From assembly GCF_004362975.1 (NCBI RefSeq), contig NZ_SNXO01000004.1, forward strand, positions 33,297-97,296: 64,000 nt of DNA, read 5' to 3'. Below the pieces are notes generated by a model. It had not been told where the DNA came from. It was given only the letters and a program-made list of their open reading frames with translations, and ran no database searches. Numbering within the stretch: position 1 is the first letter of the stretch; every line of letters starts with the position of its first letter. Below, in pieces: positions 8,601 through 16,165 of the stretch. This DNA is from Aminicella lysinilytica (GTDB taxonomy: Bacteria; Bacillota; Clostridia; Peptostreptococcales; Anaerovoracaceae). The translations under genes were made by a program, and so were the position numbers.

Positions 8601-9935
8601 ATGGATTTTAAAGATGAATATAAGCAAAAGCTGCGCACTCCCGAGGAAGCAGTAAAACTGATAAATGACGGTGATTGGGTGGACTACACCTCCGCCCTGG
8701 GTTTTCCGAAGCTTCTTGACACGGCACTGGCAGCCCGCAAAGACGAGCTCCACGATGTTAACATCCGCGGCAACCTGATCGTCGGCCCTGTCAAAGTAGC
8801 CGAGTGCGATTCAACCCATGAACACTTCACCTATAACACCTGGCATTGCTCAGCCTATGAGAGGAAACTTTGTGATCGCGGCGAAGCCTTCTTCATACCC
8901 ATGGTCTTCCGCAACAACTCCGCCTACTACAAACACTTTTTGAAGTTGAATGTGGCTATGATGAGCGTGCCGCCTATGGACAAGCACGGGTTCTTCAACA
9001 TGTCTGTCACGACCGGCGTGGCCGCGGAGATCCTCCGCGAGGCCGACATCGTGATCCTGGAGGTCAACGAGCACCTGCCTTGGATCTACGGCGGTTTCGA
9101 TGAGACCATACATATTACTGATGTGGATGTGATCGTTGAAGGCGAGCACGCGCCATTTCCCCCTGTGCCAAAAGGGACGCCAACGGATGTTGACATAGCT
9201 ATAGCAAAAAATATCTTCCCGTATTTTCGCAATGGTGACACGGTGCAGCTGGGCATCGGCAATATGCCAGACCTCCTTGGTGATCTGCTGGCTGACAGCG
9301 ATATCAGAGATCTTGGCATGCATACGGAGCTCTGTTCTGATGCATATATGAATCTGGCTCTGCGGGGAAAGCTCACGAACAAATATAAGAATCTCATGCC
9401 GGGCAAAGGTGTGACTGGCATGGTCATCGGTTCTCCTGAGCTGTATGAGTGGATAGACCATAATCCTATGATCGCCGCCTGCCCTCTTTCCTATGTGAAT
9501 GATCCGCGTATCATTGGCGAGATAGATAATATGATATCTATAAACAGTTGTATTTCCATAGATCTTTATGGTCAGGTAAATGCGGAGAGTGCCGGTATGC
9601 GCCAGATCAGCGGCACCGGCGGTCAGCTGGACTTCCTGGAGGGGGCTTCTTTCGCCCGCGGCGGCAAGTCGTTCATCTGCCTGTCTTCGACTTTTCATGA
9701 CAAGGATGGCAATGTCCACTCCAATATTCTCCCTCGTTTCTGCGGTGAAATAATCACTACTCCCCGCAGTGAGGTGTATTATGTTGCTACGGAATATGGC
9801 GTTTTCAATATGGAGGGCATGTCCACATGGCAGCGTGCCGAGGGTCTGATCAATATCGCTGATCCGATTTTCCGTGAGGATCTGATTCGCGACGCGGAGA
9901 AGCAGAAGATATGGCGGCGTTCCAATAAGAGATAG
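8601..9935 (+). CDS. Butyryl-CoA:acetate-type CoA-transferase (acetyl-CoA hydrolase/transferase family)
   Basis: Moves CoA between a fermentation acyl-CoA and acetate, the usual last step of butyrate formation. The 444-residue protein has both halves of the family. The catalytic glutamate lies in DLGMHTELCSDAYM (E243), and the glycine-rich CoA-site motif is QISGTGGQLDFLEGASFARGGKS near 340. The GMHTELCSD form is typical of the butyryl-CoA:acetate and 4-hydroxybutyrate CoA-transferase group. The exact acyl substrate cannot be read from sequence: butyryl, propionyl or 4-hydroxybutyryl are all possible. The gene is monocistronic, with a GGAGAG ribosome site before ATG 8601 and a large palindromic element after its stop. 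Confidence 0.88.
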   Translation: MDFKDEYKQKLRTPEEAVKLINDGDWVDYTSALGFPKLLDTALAARKDELHDVNIRGNLIVGPVKVAECDSTHEHFTYNTWHCSAYERKLCDRGEAFFIPMVFRNNSAYYKHFLKLNVAMMSVPPMDKHGFFNMSVTTGVAAEILREADIVILEVNEHLPWIYGGFDETIHITDVDVIVEGEHAPFPPVPKGTPTDVDIAIAKNIFPYFRNGDTVQLGIGNMPDLLGDLLADSDIRDLGMHTELCSDAYMNLALRGKLTNKYKNLMPGKGVTGMVIGSPELYEWIDHNPMIAACPLSYVNDPRIIGEIDNMISINSCISIDLYGQVNAESAGMRQISGTGGQLDFLEGASFARGGKSFICLSSTFHDKDGNVHSNILPRFCGEIITTPRSEVYYVATEYGVFNMEGMSTWQRAEGLINIADPIFREDLIRDAEKQKIWRRSNKR

Positions 9936-9954
9936 CGCATTCTTCCGAAACCTT

Positions 9955-10216
9955 CGTTTGTCCTCGTCGCCGACAGCCATATAGTCTCACTCGTCAAGAA
10001 CAGAATGTGCGGCAAACTCGTTGAAACCCACTAAAGGAGACTGGTATTAATCGATGCCAGTCTCCTTTCAAGTGTGCTCGCATTGTCATATCATACGAGT
10101 ATGATATGTCTGCTGCTCGCACCCTTGGGTTTCAACTCAGACAGTGCCACACATTTGTCTGTTCTTGTCACTCGTTTGCGACTATGGCTGTACTTGTCAC
10201 TGCGGAATCGTTCAAG
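9955..10216. repeat. Large imperfect palindrome, copy A1
   Basis: One of four related fold-back elements in the window. Left arm 9972-10030 pairs with right arm 10121-10193. Paired blocks include ACAGCCATA (9973-9981)/TATGGCTGT (10183-10191), CAAGAACAG (9995-10003)/CTGTTCTTG (10159-10167), AATGTGCGGCA/TGCCACACATT (one mismatch) and GTTGAAACCCA (10020-10030)/TGGGTTTCAAC (10125-10135). The tip carries two more hairpins: a 12-base stem AAAGGAGACTGG/CCAGTCTCCTTT (10034-10068) and CATATCATA/TATGATATG at 10087-10108. By its conserved blocks it lies in the opposite orientation to copies A2 and B. No protein-coding potential is evident. Confidence 0.8.
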
Positions 10217-10275
10217 CCTTTGGTAATGTGCCTGTCCATTGAGTGTAAATCCAAAATCAGGGATTCTTTCAACCA
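10217..10275. other. Spacer between palindromes A1 and A2
   Basis: About 60 bases between the two fold-back elements. I see no gene, promoter or strong hairpin in it. Confidence 0.4.
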
Positions 10276-10560
10276 GGCCGCCAGCACTGACATGTAAGCG
10301 TTTCCGCAGGAGCAGGAGGAACCACCTGTGAAATGAAACGACAAGAATAGCAAACGCCACGCACTGTCTGAAGTTGAAGCAAAGGGTGAATGCGATGAGG
10401 AAACCATACTAGTATGATCTCCTCATCGCATTCACCCTTTAAAGCCTCGCAGAGGCTTCCACGCTTCAACGAGTTTGCGTGGTGTTCTATTCTTGGTTTC
10501 ATAAACAGCTTGTGGTCTCCCTGCGCACGAGGACTAGCTAAGTGTCAGTGGTGGGCGGCC
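10276..10560. repeat. Large imperfect palindrome, copy A2, reaching into the reductase gene
   Basis: The outer arm GGCCGCCAGCACTGACATG (10276-10294) mirrors 10541-10560, which contains the last codons and stop (LAAHH*) of the minus-strand aldo/keto reductase gene. Further in, CAAGAATAG (10342-10350) pairs with CTATTCTTG, and AACGCCACGCA (10353-10363) pairs with TGCGTGGTGTT (10476-10486, one G-T). The tip has a perfect 21-base stem, 10381-10401 with 10420-10440, enclosing CATACTAGTATG. A small AGCCTCGCAGAGGCT hairpin follows. By its conserved blocks it has the same orientation as copy B and the inverse of A1. Confidence 0.8.
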
Positions 10561-11564
10561 AGTTGCTGTTCGTAATCTTTCAGGTTCTTCTCCAGCAGTG
10601 CCGGCGTATCCAGTCCATATGGACAACGGCCATTGCACTGATCACAGTGGATACATTCTTTGACCTGCTGCATCTGCGCCTGGTAATCATCGTTCATATA
10701 CAACTCTATAGGAGCACGGCGGATCAGAAGCGACATTCTGGCACAGTCCGGGATATTGATTCCCTGCGGGCAAGGCAGACAGTAGCCGCAGCCACGGCAG
10801 AAATCTCCCGCCAGCTGCTCACGCTCCTTCGCAACGAAAGCCTCCATCGCCCCATCATAAACCGGCGGATTTTTTGCGCAGGCCAGGAAATCATCCAGCT
10901 CAGACATTTTTTGTACGCCCCAGATAGGCAGCACGTAGTCATATTTATCGCAGAAAGCGTAGGCTACGTCAGCGCGCGTGATCAGACCGCCGCTGAGAGC
11001 CTTCATTGCAATGAATCCCATGTCGTGGTCGCGGCACTTCTCAGCCAGGGCCAGATCCTCAGGACTTGCCAGATAGGAAAACGGGAACTGCATAGTCTCG
11101 TAAAGGCCTGATTCGACAGCTTCATCAGCAATGGCCAGACGATGATTGGTGATTCCGATGTGCAGGATCTTGCCCTGCTTCTTTGCCTCAAGCATAGCCT
11201 CATACAGGCCGGAGCCGTCGCCGGGCTTCGGGCAGAAATCAGGGTTGTGGAACTGATACAGATCTATATAGTCCGTGTCCAGATCCGTCAGCGACTGATC
11301 AAGTTGTGCCCAGAATTCTTCCGTTGTGGTGCACATGGTTTTGGTGGCAATAGTCACGTCATGACGCTTGCCTTTCAGGGCCCGGCCGAGTTTCTGCTCG
11401 CTATCGGTGTAGAATCTGGCAGTATCGAAATATGTAATGCCGGCATCGTAGGCCTTCAGGATCAGCTTTTCTGCCTCATCAAAAGATATACGCTGGATCG
11501 GCAAAGCGCCGAATCCATTTTTATCCGATACTATTTCCGTTTTTCCAAGTCTTACTTCAGACAT
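10545..11564 (-). CDS. Aldo/keto reductase with C-terminal ferredoxin domain
   Basis: A 339-residue oxidoreductase. The N-terminal TIM barrel has the aldo/keto reductase tetrad in context: Asp and Tyr in FDTARFYTDSE, Lys in ATKTMCT and His in YQFHNPD. The C-terminus carries two [4Fe-4S] motifs, CRGCGYCLPCP near 265 and CIHCDQCNGRCP near 310. This places it in the anaerobe-specific group that probably uses ferredoxin as well as NAD(P)H. The substrate is unknown. ATG 11564 follows AAGGAG and lies 9 bases after the UPF0210 stop, so it is the last gene of that operon. Its final codons form one arm of palindrome A2. Confidence 0.9.
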   Translation of the reverse strand: MSEVRLGKTEIVSDKNGFGALPIQRISFDEAEKLILKAYDAGITYFDTARFYTDSEQKLGRALKGKRHDVTIATKTMCTTTEEFWAQLDQSLTDLDTDYIDLYQFHNPDFCPKPGDGSGLYEAMLEAKKQGKILHIGITNHRLAIADEAVESGLYETMQFPFSYLASPEDLALAEKCRDHDMGFIAMKALSGGLITRADVAYAFCDKYDYVLPIWGVQKMSELDDFLACAKNPPVYDGAMEAFVAKEREQLAGDFCRGCGYCLPCPQGINIPDCARMSLLIRRAPIELYMNDDYQAQMQQVKECIHCDQCNGRCPYGLDTPALLEKNLKDYEQQLAAHH

Positions 11565-11573
11565 TTTTTCTCC

Positions 11574-12932
11574 TTAGTTTTTCAAACTCTGCAGCGGAGC
11601 AGGTATCCTGCCGCCGCGGTTGATCATCTTCGCCGGCGATTTGGTGCGTACCTTCATGACAGGGCCGCTGCCCAGAAGTCCGCCGAAGTCCAGTTCCTCG
11701 CCTTCTGCAAGGCCGATGGCCGGGATCACTCTGACAGCCGTCGTCTTGGAATTTACCATTCCGATTGCTGCTTCGTCAGCGATTATTGCCGATATTACTT
11801 CTGCCGTCGTATCTCCAGGGATAACGATCATATCGAGGCCGACAGAGCAAACGGCCGTCATAGCCTCTAGTTTTTCTATTGAAAGGGTGCCCGCTCTTGC
11901 CGCGTCTATCATGCCTGCATCCTCAGTTACCGGAATGAATGCGCCCGACAGACCGCCGACGCTGGATGACGCCATAAGGCCACCCTTCTTGACTGCATCG
12001 TTAAGCATTGCCAGAGCCGCCGTAGTTCCGTGAGCTCCGCACTGTTCAAGTCCGATTTCTTCCAGTATATGAGCTACCGAATCTCCAACTGCCGGAGTCG
12101 GCGCCAGAGACAGATCTATGATACCGAACTTGACGCCCAGCATTTCAGCCGCCTCAGTTCCTGCAAGCTGCCCTACGCGAGTGATTTTGAACGCAGTCTT
12201 TTTGATGACTTCTGCGATTTCATTCATGGTAGCATCTTCAGGCATCTTCGACAAAACCGAGCGTACAACTCCCGGCCCGGAAACGCCTACGCTGAGAACG
12301 CAGTCTGCCTCGCTGACGCCGTGAAAAGCGCCGGCCATGAACGGATTGTCTTCCACCGCGTTACAAAATACAACCAGCTTCGCGTCGCCGATGCACTGCC
12401 TGTCTTTTGTTAATTCCGCTGTCTCGCGAACTTTCTGGCCCATGATCTTCACTGCATCCATGTTGATGCCGGCCTTAGTCGAGCCGACGTTGACCGATGA
12501 ACAAACCAATTCAGTTTCCGACAGAGCGCGAGGTATAGACTCGATGAGCTCCATATCGCCTGCGCTGAAGCCCTTCTGGACCAGTGTCGAATAACCGCCG
12601 ATGAAATTGATGCCGATGTCGTGGGCGACCTTGTCCAAGGTCTTGGCGTACTTCACCGGATCTCCGCCGCTGACGCCGCAAAGCAGGGCAATAGGCGTAA
12701 CAGAGACTCTTTTGTTGACGATAGGAATGCCATATTTCTTCTCGATAAATTCGCCGGTCTTGACCAGATCCTTAGCGTGAGAATAAATTTTATCATAAAC
12801 TTTCTGGCATGACTTGTCGATATCTGTATCAGCACAATCGATCAGAGATATTCCCATCGTTATTGTACGTATGTCCAGATTTTCGTCCTGGATCATAGTG
12901 ATAGTTTCCATAATGTCGCTGGTATTAAGCAT
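11574..12932 (-). CDS. UPF0210 (PFL/DUF711) family protein
   Basis: A 452-residue cytosolic protein of the UPF0210 family, which is related in fold to glycyl-radical and pyruvate formate-lyase-like barrels but has no assigned reaction. Recognisable features are the opening [38 protein letters not shown] near 230, and [24 protein letters not shown] near 270. The end, [14 protein letters not shown], is typical. Its partner, the ACT-domain UPF0237 protein, is the gene just upstream (14 bases), and this pair is conserved across Firmicutes. I cannot give a function. The start at 12932 could also be a few codons further in. Confidence 0.93.
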   Translation of the reverse strand: MLNTSDIMETITMIQDENLDIRTITMGISLIDCADTDIDKSCQKVYDKIYSHAKDLVKTGEFIEKKYGIPIVNKRVSVTPIALLCGVSGGDPVKYAKTLDKVAHDIGINFIGGYSTLVQKGFSAGDMELIESIPRALSETELVCSSVNVGSTKAGINMDAVKIMGQKVRETAELTKDRQCIGDAKLVVFCNAVEDNPFMAGAFHGVSEADCVLSVGVSGPGVVRSVLSKMPEDATMNEIAEVIKKTAFKITRVGQLAGTEAAEMLGVKFGIIDLSLAPTPAVGDSVAHILEEIGLEQCGAHGTTAALAMLNDAVKKGGLMASSSVGGLSGAFIPVTEDAGMIDAARAGTLSIEKLEAMTAVCSVGLDMIVIPGDTTAEVISAIIADEAAIGMVNSKTTAVRVIPAIGLAEGEELDFGGLLGSGPVMKVRTKSPAKMINRGGRIPAPLQSLKN

Positions 12933-12946
12933 AATCTGAAACCCCC

Positions 12947-13222
12947 TTAGATCCTGTGCATCGCGTCGAAAATATTTTCATGCATTACGTGCACCACCAT
13001 GTCAGGCACCCTGCCGCCGATGATTTCTCTGAGTTCTTCGATGGTCTTATCCGATTTGGTGATGTCCAGAATCATGATCAGGCAAAAATACCCGTCCAGG
13101 ATGGACTGTGTCATTTCCAGCACGTTGGCGTTGGCATCTGCCACTGCCGCAGATACTTTGGACAAAATTCCAACCATGTCCTTGCCGATAACTGTAACTA
13201 CTGCTTTCTGCGTTTCGTTCAT
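12947..13222 (-). CDS. ACT-domain protein, UPF0237 family
   Basis: A 91-residue single ACT domain ([35 protein letters not shown]), probably a small-molecule sensor or regulatory subunit. ACT domains usually bind amino acids at dimer interfaces, and the GKDMVGI loop is the usual ligand region. It is adjacent to UPF0210, its regular genomic partner, which suggests it regulates that enzyme. I chose ATG 13222 because GGAG lies 9 bases upstream; a longer reading from 13237 starts inside the end of the radical SAM gene and lacks such a site. Confidence 0.9.
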   Translation of the reverse strand: MNETQKAVVTVIGKDMVGILSKVSAAVADANANVLEMTQSILDGYFCLIMILDITKSDKTIEELREIIGGRVPDMVVHVMHENIFDAMHRI

Positions 13223-13226
13223 TGTG

Positions 13227-14315
13227 TTAGTCTCCATTCTTTATTATTACGGCGTACTCGCCGTCTTTCAATCCGTTATCCACTCTATATAATATGTCAT
13301 ACTGCCGGTAGTTTTCAAGGAAATATTCCTTGTTTCGTCCGGAATTTCCTATCATGTTGGAAAAGTTGCGCGAATTACTAAAAAAGTCGACTTTTTCTCT
13401 TTCCTCCTGCACAAAAGGTGACCTGGCAGTTCCGGCCCGTCCGGTAAGTTCCGCCCTCCGGGCAACGCCGGCTTCCGCCTGCAGCTGACTCTCAAGTTTT
13501 TCCCTGGCGATGGCACCTTCGACCAGCTGACGAAATGCCGGATGAAATGTGCCTCCGTCTATGTCCCCGTTTTCATTGATAATGTCGCTGCTCTTGAGGC
13601 CTACGCGGATTATGTTGATGCCTGCCTTCTGCAGGATCTTGTACATTTCTTTAGTGCGTTCCACAGCCTCATCCTGAGACAATGGTTTGTATTCGCCACG
13701 TTTGTATTGTTCGAATAATTCCGTATCTTCTATGACTATTGTCGGATAAAGTCGGGCCAGCTCCGGTCCGATTTTCACTGTCTCTTTTGCCGAATAAATA
13801 CATGTTTCCATGGAATCCCCCGGCAGGCCTATCATCAGTTGTATGCCCAGCTCAAATCCGTAATCCTGGATCATTTTAGAACTTTTATATACGATAGCAG
13901 AATCATGTCCGCGGCCGGAAAGTTTCAGCACCCTGTCATCAAATGACTGGACGCCCAGCTCGATAGTGTCGACGCCGTAGGCGCGAAGATTGTCAAGTAT
14001 CTCTTTGTTTATGGCGTCGGGCCGGGTAGACAGATGTATCTTGTTCACCTTGCCGGCATCCTTGTATCTCTTGGCTATCTTCAGGTATGCTGTCTGATCT
14101 TCCATTGGGATCGCCGTGAAACTGCCGCCGTAAAAAGCTATTTCCACTGTCTTCACATGGCTTAATGTCGTAAGCCATGTCTCGATCGTCTCGACCACAT
14201 CATCTGCCGTTACCGGCGCAATGTGGGCTGTTATCTTCTTCTGATTGCAGAAAATGCAGTTATGCGGACAACCTTTATGTGGAATGAATATGGGTATTAT
14301 TGCGTGTGTTTTCAT
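13227..14315 (-). CDS. Radical SAM protein, Elp3-like group
   Basis: A 362-residue radical SAM enzyme. The cluster motif CPHNCIFC (C-x3-C-x2-C) lies near residue 16 after IPIFIPHKGC. Other core motifs are AFYGGSFTAIP, LSTRPDAI and ELGVQSFDDRVLKLSGRGHD. This N-terminal part resembles the Elp3/YhcC-type radical SAM proteins, but there is no acetyltransferase domain. Residues about 265-310 contain an Ala/Arg-rich stretch (LQAEAGVARRAELTGRAGTA) that looks like a lineage-specific insertion. ATG 14315 follows AGGAAG and overlaps the DUF6873 stop by 4 bases (ATGA), so the two are coupled. The substrate is unknown. Confidence 0.85.
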   Translation of the reverse strand: MKTHAIIPIFIPHKGCPHNCIFCNQKKITAHIAPVTADDVVETIETWLTTLSHVKTVEIAFYGGSFTAIPMEDQTAYLKIAKRYKDAGKVNKIHLSTRPDAINKEILDNLRAYGVDTIELGVQSFDDRVLKLSGRGHDSAIVYKSSKMIQDYGFELGIQLMIGLPGDSMETCIYSAKETVKIGPELARLYPTIVIEDTELFEQYKRGEYKPLSQDEAVERTKEMYKILQKAGINIIRVGLKSSDIINENGDIDGGTFHPAFRQLVEGAIAREKLESQLQAEAGVARRAELTGRAGTARSPFVQEEREKVDFFSNSRNFSNMIGNSGRNKEYFLENYRQYDILYRVDNGLKDGEYAVIIKNGD

Positions 14316-14950
14316 ATTATACTTCCTATGTCTGTAAGTGGGTAATCGCTGAACCAACGGCATGTAAGACCTCGGCTCTTGATGAATTCGATTATGTTTT
14401 CATGGTCAGGGTGAGCTGTCAGATCGCCGTTGAATATGATCTCGCCGCCGCATCGGCCGCTTGCTCCGCCGATGAAGCCTGTGTCGTATCCTCTGAGTTT
14501 CACATGGCCCGGCGATACCAGAAGCACCGACATTCCCGCCGCCTGACAAGGTGCGGCGATAGCTTTATCGTATGTGATTATGGATTCTTCATCAACTATT
14601 ACAGTGCTGCATTTGCAGTAGCCCTGGCGCACGTCGATGAGCTCCATGTCGGCCGCCTTTGCTGCGGCAAGCAACCTGGGCGAAGTGATGTCTGTTTTGT
14701 GTATGAAATATCTGCCTGTGCAGGCAGCGTTGAAAGCCGCTTCTTCCGGATAGCCGGGCGCAAGTTCAGTCGGCTCCGCCGCAAGGACTTCCGCTTCATC
14801 CCGGCAGCCAAGACGACAATAAAAAACGTCGGCATGGTCCGATATGCCGCTGCTTACTATATCCTGTGAATCCACAAATCTGAAATCGTAGTCCTTCAGG
14901 TATTCAATTAACTGCGGGCTGGCGTTGCCCGATAGATACTTTTTCAACAT
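14312..14950 (-). CDS. DUF6873-family protein
   Basis: A protein of about 212 residues that I recognise only as the DUF6873 type, often beside this radical SAM gene in Clostridia. The C-terminal part (ISVLLVSPGHVKLRGYDTGFIGGASG style, with GGEIIFNGDLTAHPDHENI) is the conserved region. The fold suggests an amidinotransferase-like repeat, but the catalytic residues are not clear to me. Start choice is uncertain: ATG 14980 and 14968 are also in frame, but they lie upstream of or within the promoter elements at 14957-14985. That leaves ATG 14950 (MLKKYLSGN), 6 bases after the -10 box, as the first usable start. No ribosome site precedes it. Confidence 0.72.
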   Translation of the reverse strand: MLKKYLSGNASPQLIEYLKDYDFRFVDSQDIVSSGISDHADVFYCRLGCRDEAEVLAAEPTELAPGYPEEAAFNAACTGRYFIHKTDITSPRLLAAAKAADMELIDVRQGYCKCSTVIVDEESIITYDKAIAAPCQAAGMSVLLVSPGHVKLRGYDTGFIGGASGRCGGEIIFNGDLTAHPDHENIIEFIKSRGLTCRWFSDYPLTDIGSII

Positions 14951-14956
14951 GTTGCT

Positions 14957-14985
14957 ATTATACAACATGTCAGGCACCATGACAA
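14957..14985 (-). promoter_or_regulatory. Promoter of the DUF6873-radical SAM operon
   Basis: On the minus strand, TTGTCA (14980-14985), 17 bases and TATAAT (14957-14962). The next six bases, AGCAAC, lead straight into ATG 14950. This is the same spacing as at ung, and it implies a leaderless message. Confidence 0.7.
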
Positions 14986-15014
14986 TTGCAGTTCGGCGAA
15001 TTATTCGTTCAAAG

Positions 15015-15041
15015 AAAAAAGGCACGCCGCGGCGTGCCTTT
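15015..15041 (-). terminator. Terminator of the B12-controlled operon
   Basis: A perfect 11-base stem AAAGGCACGCC/GGCGTGCCTTT with a GC tip, followed on the minus strand by TTTTTTC. It lies 12 bases after the stop of the secreted DUF4430-like gene and separates it from the DUF6873 operon. Confidence 0.92.
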
Positions 15042-15052
15042 ATAAGATTCAA

Positions 15053-16141
15053 CTATTTAACAACTACTTTCGAGAAAGCGCTGATATGTGAACCATTTAC
15101 TGCTATTACCTTGTAGTAGTAATGCTGGCCCTTCTTCAGACCTTTGTTTGTCAATGAAAGTTTAGTCGTTGTCTTGACGCACTTGTAAGTGCCGGTCTTC
15201 TTAGTAGCTCTGTAAACTTTGTACTTGGAAGCCCCTGTGATCTTCTTCCATGAAATCCTGACGCTGGACTTAGTCTTAGCGGAAGCCTTGGCAGACGGTG
15301 TGCTCAGACCAACTTTGACTTTAGCCATAGGAGCCATGATGCTTGCTGTAGTCTTTCCTGCCCAGCCTGTATAAGTTACAGTGCCTTTAGCTGAAATGTA
15401 ATATGTACCAGGTTTGCTGAATTTGACGCTTGCGATTCCCTTGGTATTCGTCTTATAGCTTGTTGCCTTCAAAGAGCCTGTAGTAGCATTTACAGTCTGA
15501 ATAACACTCTTGTTTGGCGTAACCGCTGTCTGAACATAAGTCATAGGATCTGAACCTGCTGCAGTTATCTTAACGCTGAATGCCTTGCCTGCTTTAGCAG
15601 AATAAGTTTCCTTATTGAAGTAACTCATAAGAGCCGAATAGCCCGAATCCGAATCAGCATATGAGCAGACTTTAATGTTCTGTCCGTTCTCTACTGTTGT
15701 TGATGACACGCCCGTAGCTGGCATCTTATTATTGATAGTATAGATTCCGACCACCTTATGACCGAACTGCTTAGTCATGGATGTACCATAAGTGCTGTCG
15801 ATGATACCCATAAAAACTTCCGGATCTGTCTTGAATGCTTCTTCTCCATATTTGGCAATATGTGCTGCTACCAGCACATCCAGCATTGAAACCTGCCCTG
15901 AAACTTCGTTCTTGGCAATTGCAGGGAAATATGTCTCTGCAAGATTGCTTGTTGCTGTAATAGTCTTGTTGATCATATCGAATCCTGTCGGAGTCGAAGC
16001 TGTGAAAGTCACCTTGACTGTAGCCGTAGTAGTTGCGTCTGTCGTTGTAGTCGTGTCATCAGCGAAAGCCATAGTCGGCATGAATGCCATAACCAGGGTC
16101 AGCGCCATAGTCACGATCAATACTTTAGAAAACTTTTTCAT
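15053..16141 (-). CDS. Secreted protein with DUF4430-like and FN3-like domains
   Basis: A 362-residue exported protein. A clear signal peptide (MKKFSKVLIVTMALTLVMAF...AFA, cut near residue 27) is followed by a Thr-rich linker. The domain at about 45-200 contains VSMLDVLVAAHIAKYGEEAF and a GIYTINNKMP...VENGQNIKVCSY pattern. I read this as DUF4430-like, the fold seen in transcobalamin-type cobalamin binders, but tentatively. An Ig-like strand region follows (about 205-275). The C-terminal FN3-like module (about 280-362) has KVYRATKKTGTYKCVK and LKKGQHYYYKVIAVNG. It lacks a sortase motif. It is the second gene after a cobalamin riboswitch, 24 bases after the propeller gene, which supports a role in B12 capture or B12-dependent surface change. 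Confidence 0.75.
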   Translation of the reverse strand: MKKFSKVLIVTMALTLVMAFMPTMAFADDTTTTTDATTTATVKVTFTASTPTGFDMINKTITATSNLAETYFPAIAKNEVSGQVSMLDVLVAAHIAKYGEEAFKTDPEVFMGIIDSTYGTSMTKQFGHKVVGIYTINNKMPATGVSSTTVENGQNIKVCSYADSDSGYSALMSYFNKETYSAKAGKAFSVKITAAGSDPMTYVQTAVTPNKSVIQTVNATTGSLKATSYKTNTKGIASVKFSKPGTYYISAKGTVTYTGWAGKTTASIMAPMAKVKVGLSTPSAKASAKTKSSVRISWKKITGASKYKVYRATKKTGTYKCVKTTTKLSLTNKGLKKGQHYYYKVIAVNGSHISAFSKVVVK

Positions 16142-16165
16142 TGATTGATATCCTCCTCATAATAA

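Noticed and set aside
8850..9980. Long minus-strand reading frame opposite the CoA-transferase gene
   Set aside because: It is an antisense shadow of a clearly recognisable enzyme, with no ribosome site and no family resemblance.
9955..10560. Integron attC sites or gene-cassette array
   Set aside because: The palindromes sit at gene ends like attC sites, but they are 260-310 bases long, lack GTTRRRY-type core sites, flank housekeeping genes, and no integrase is present.
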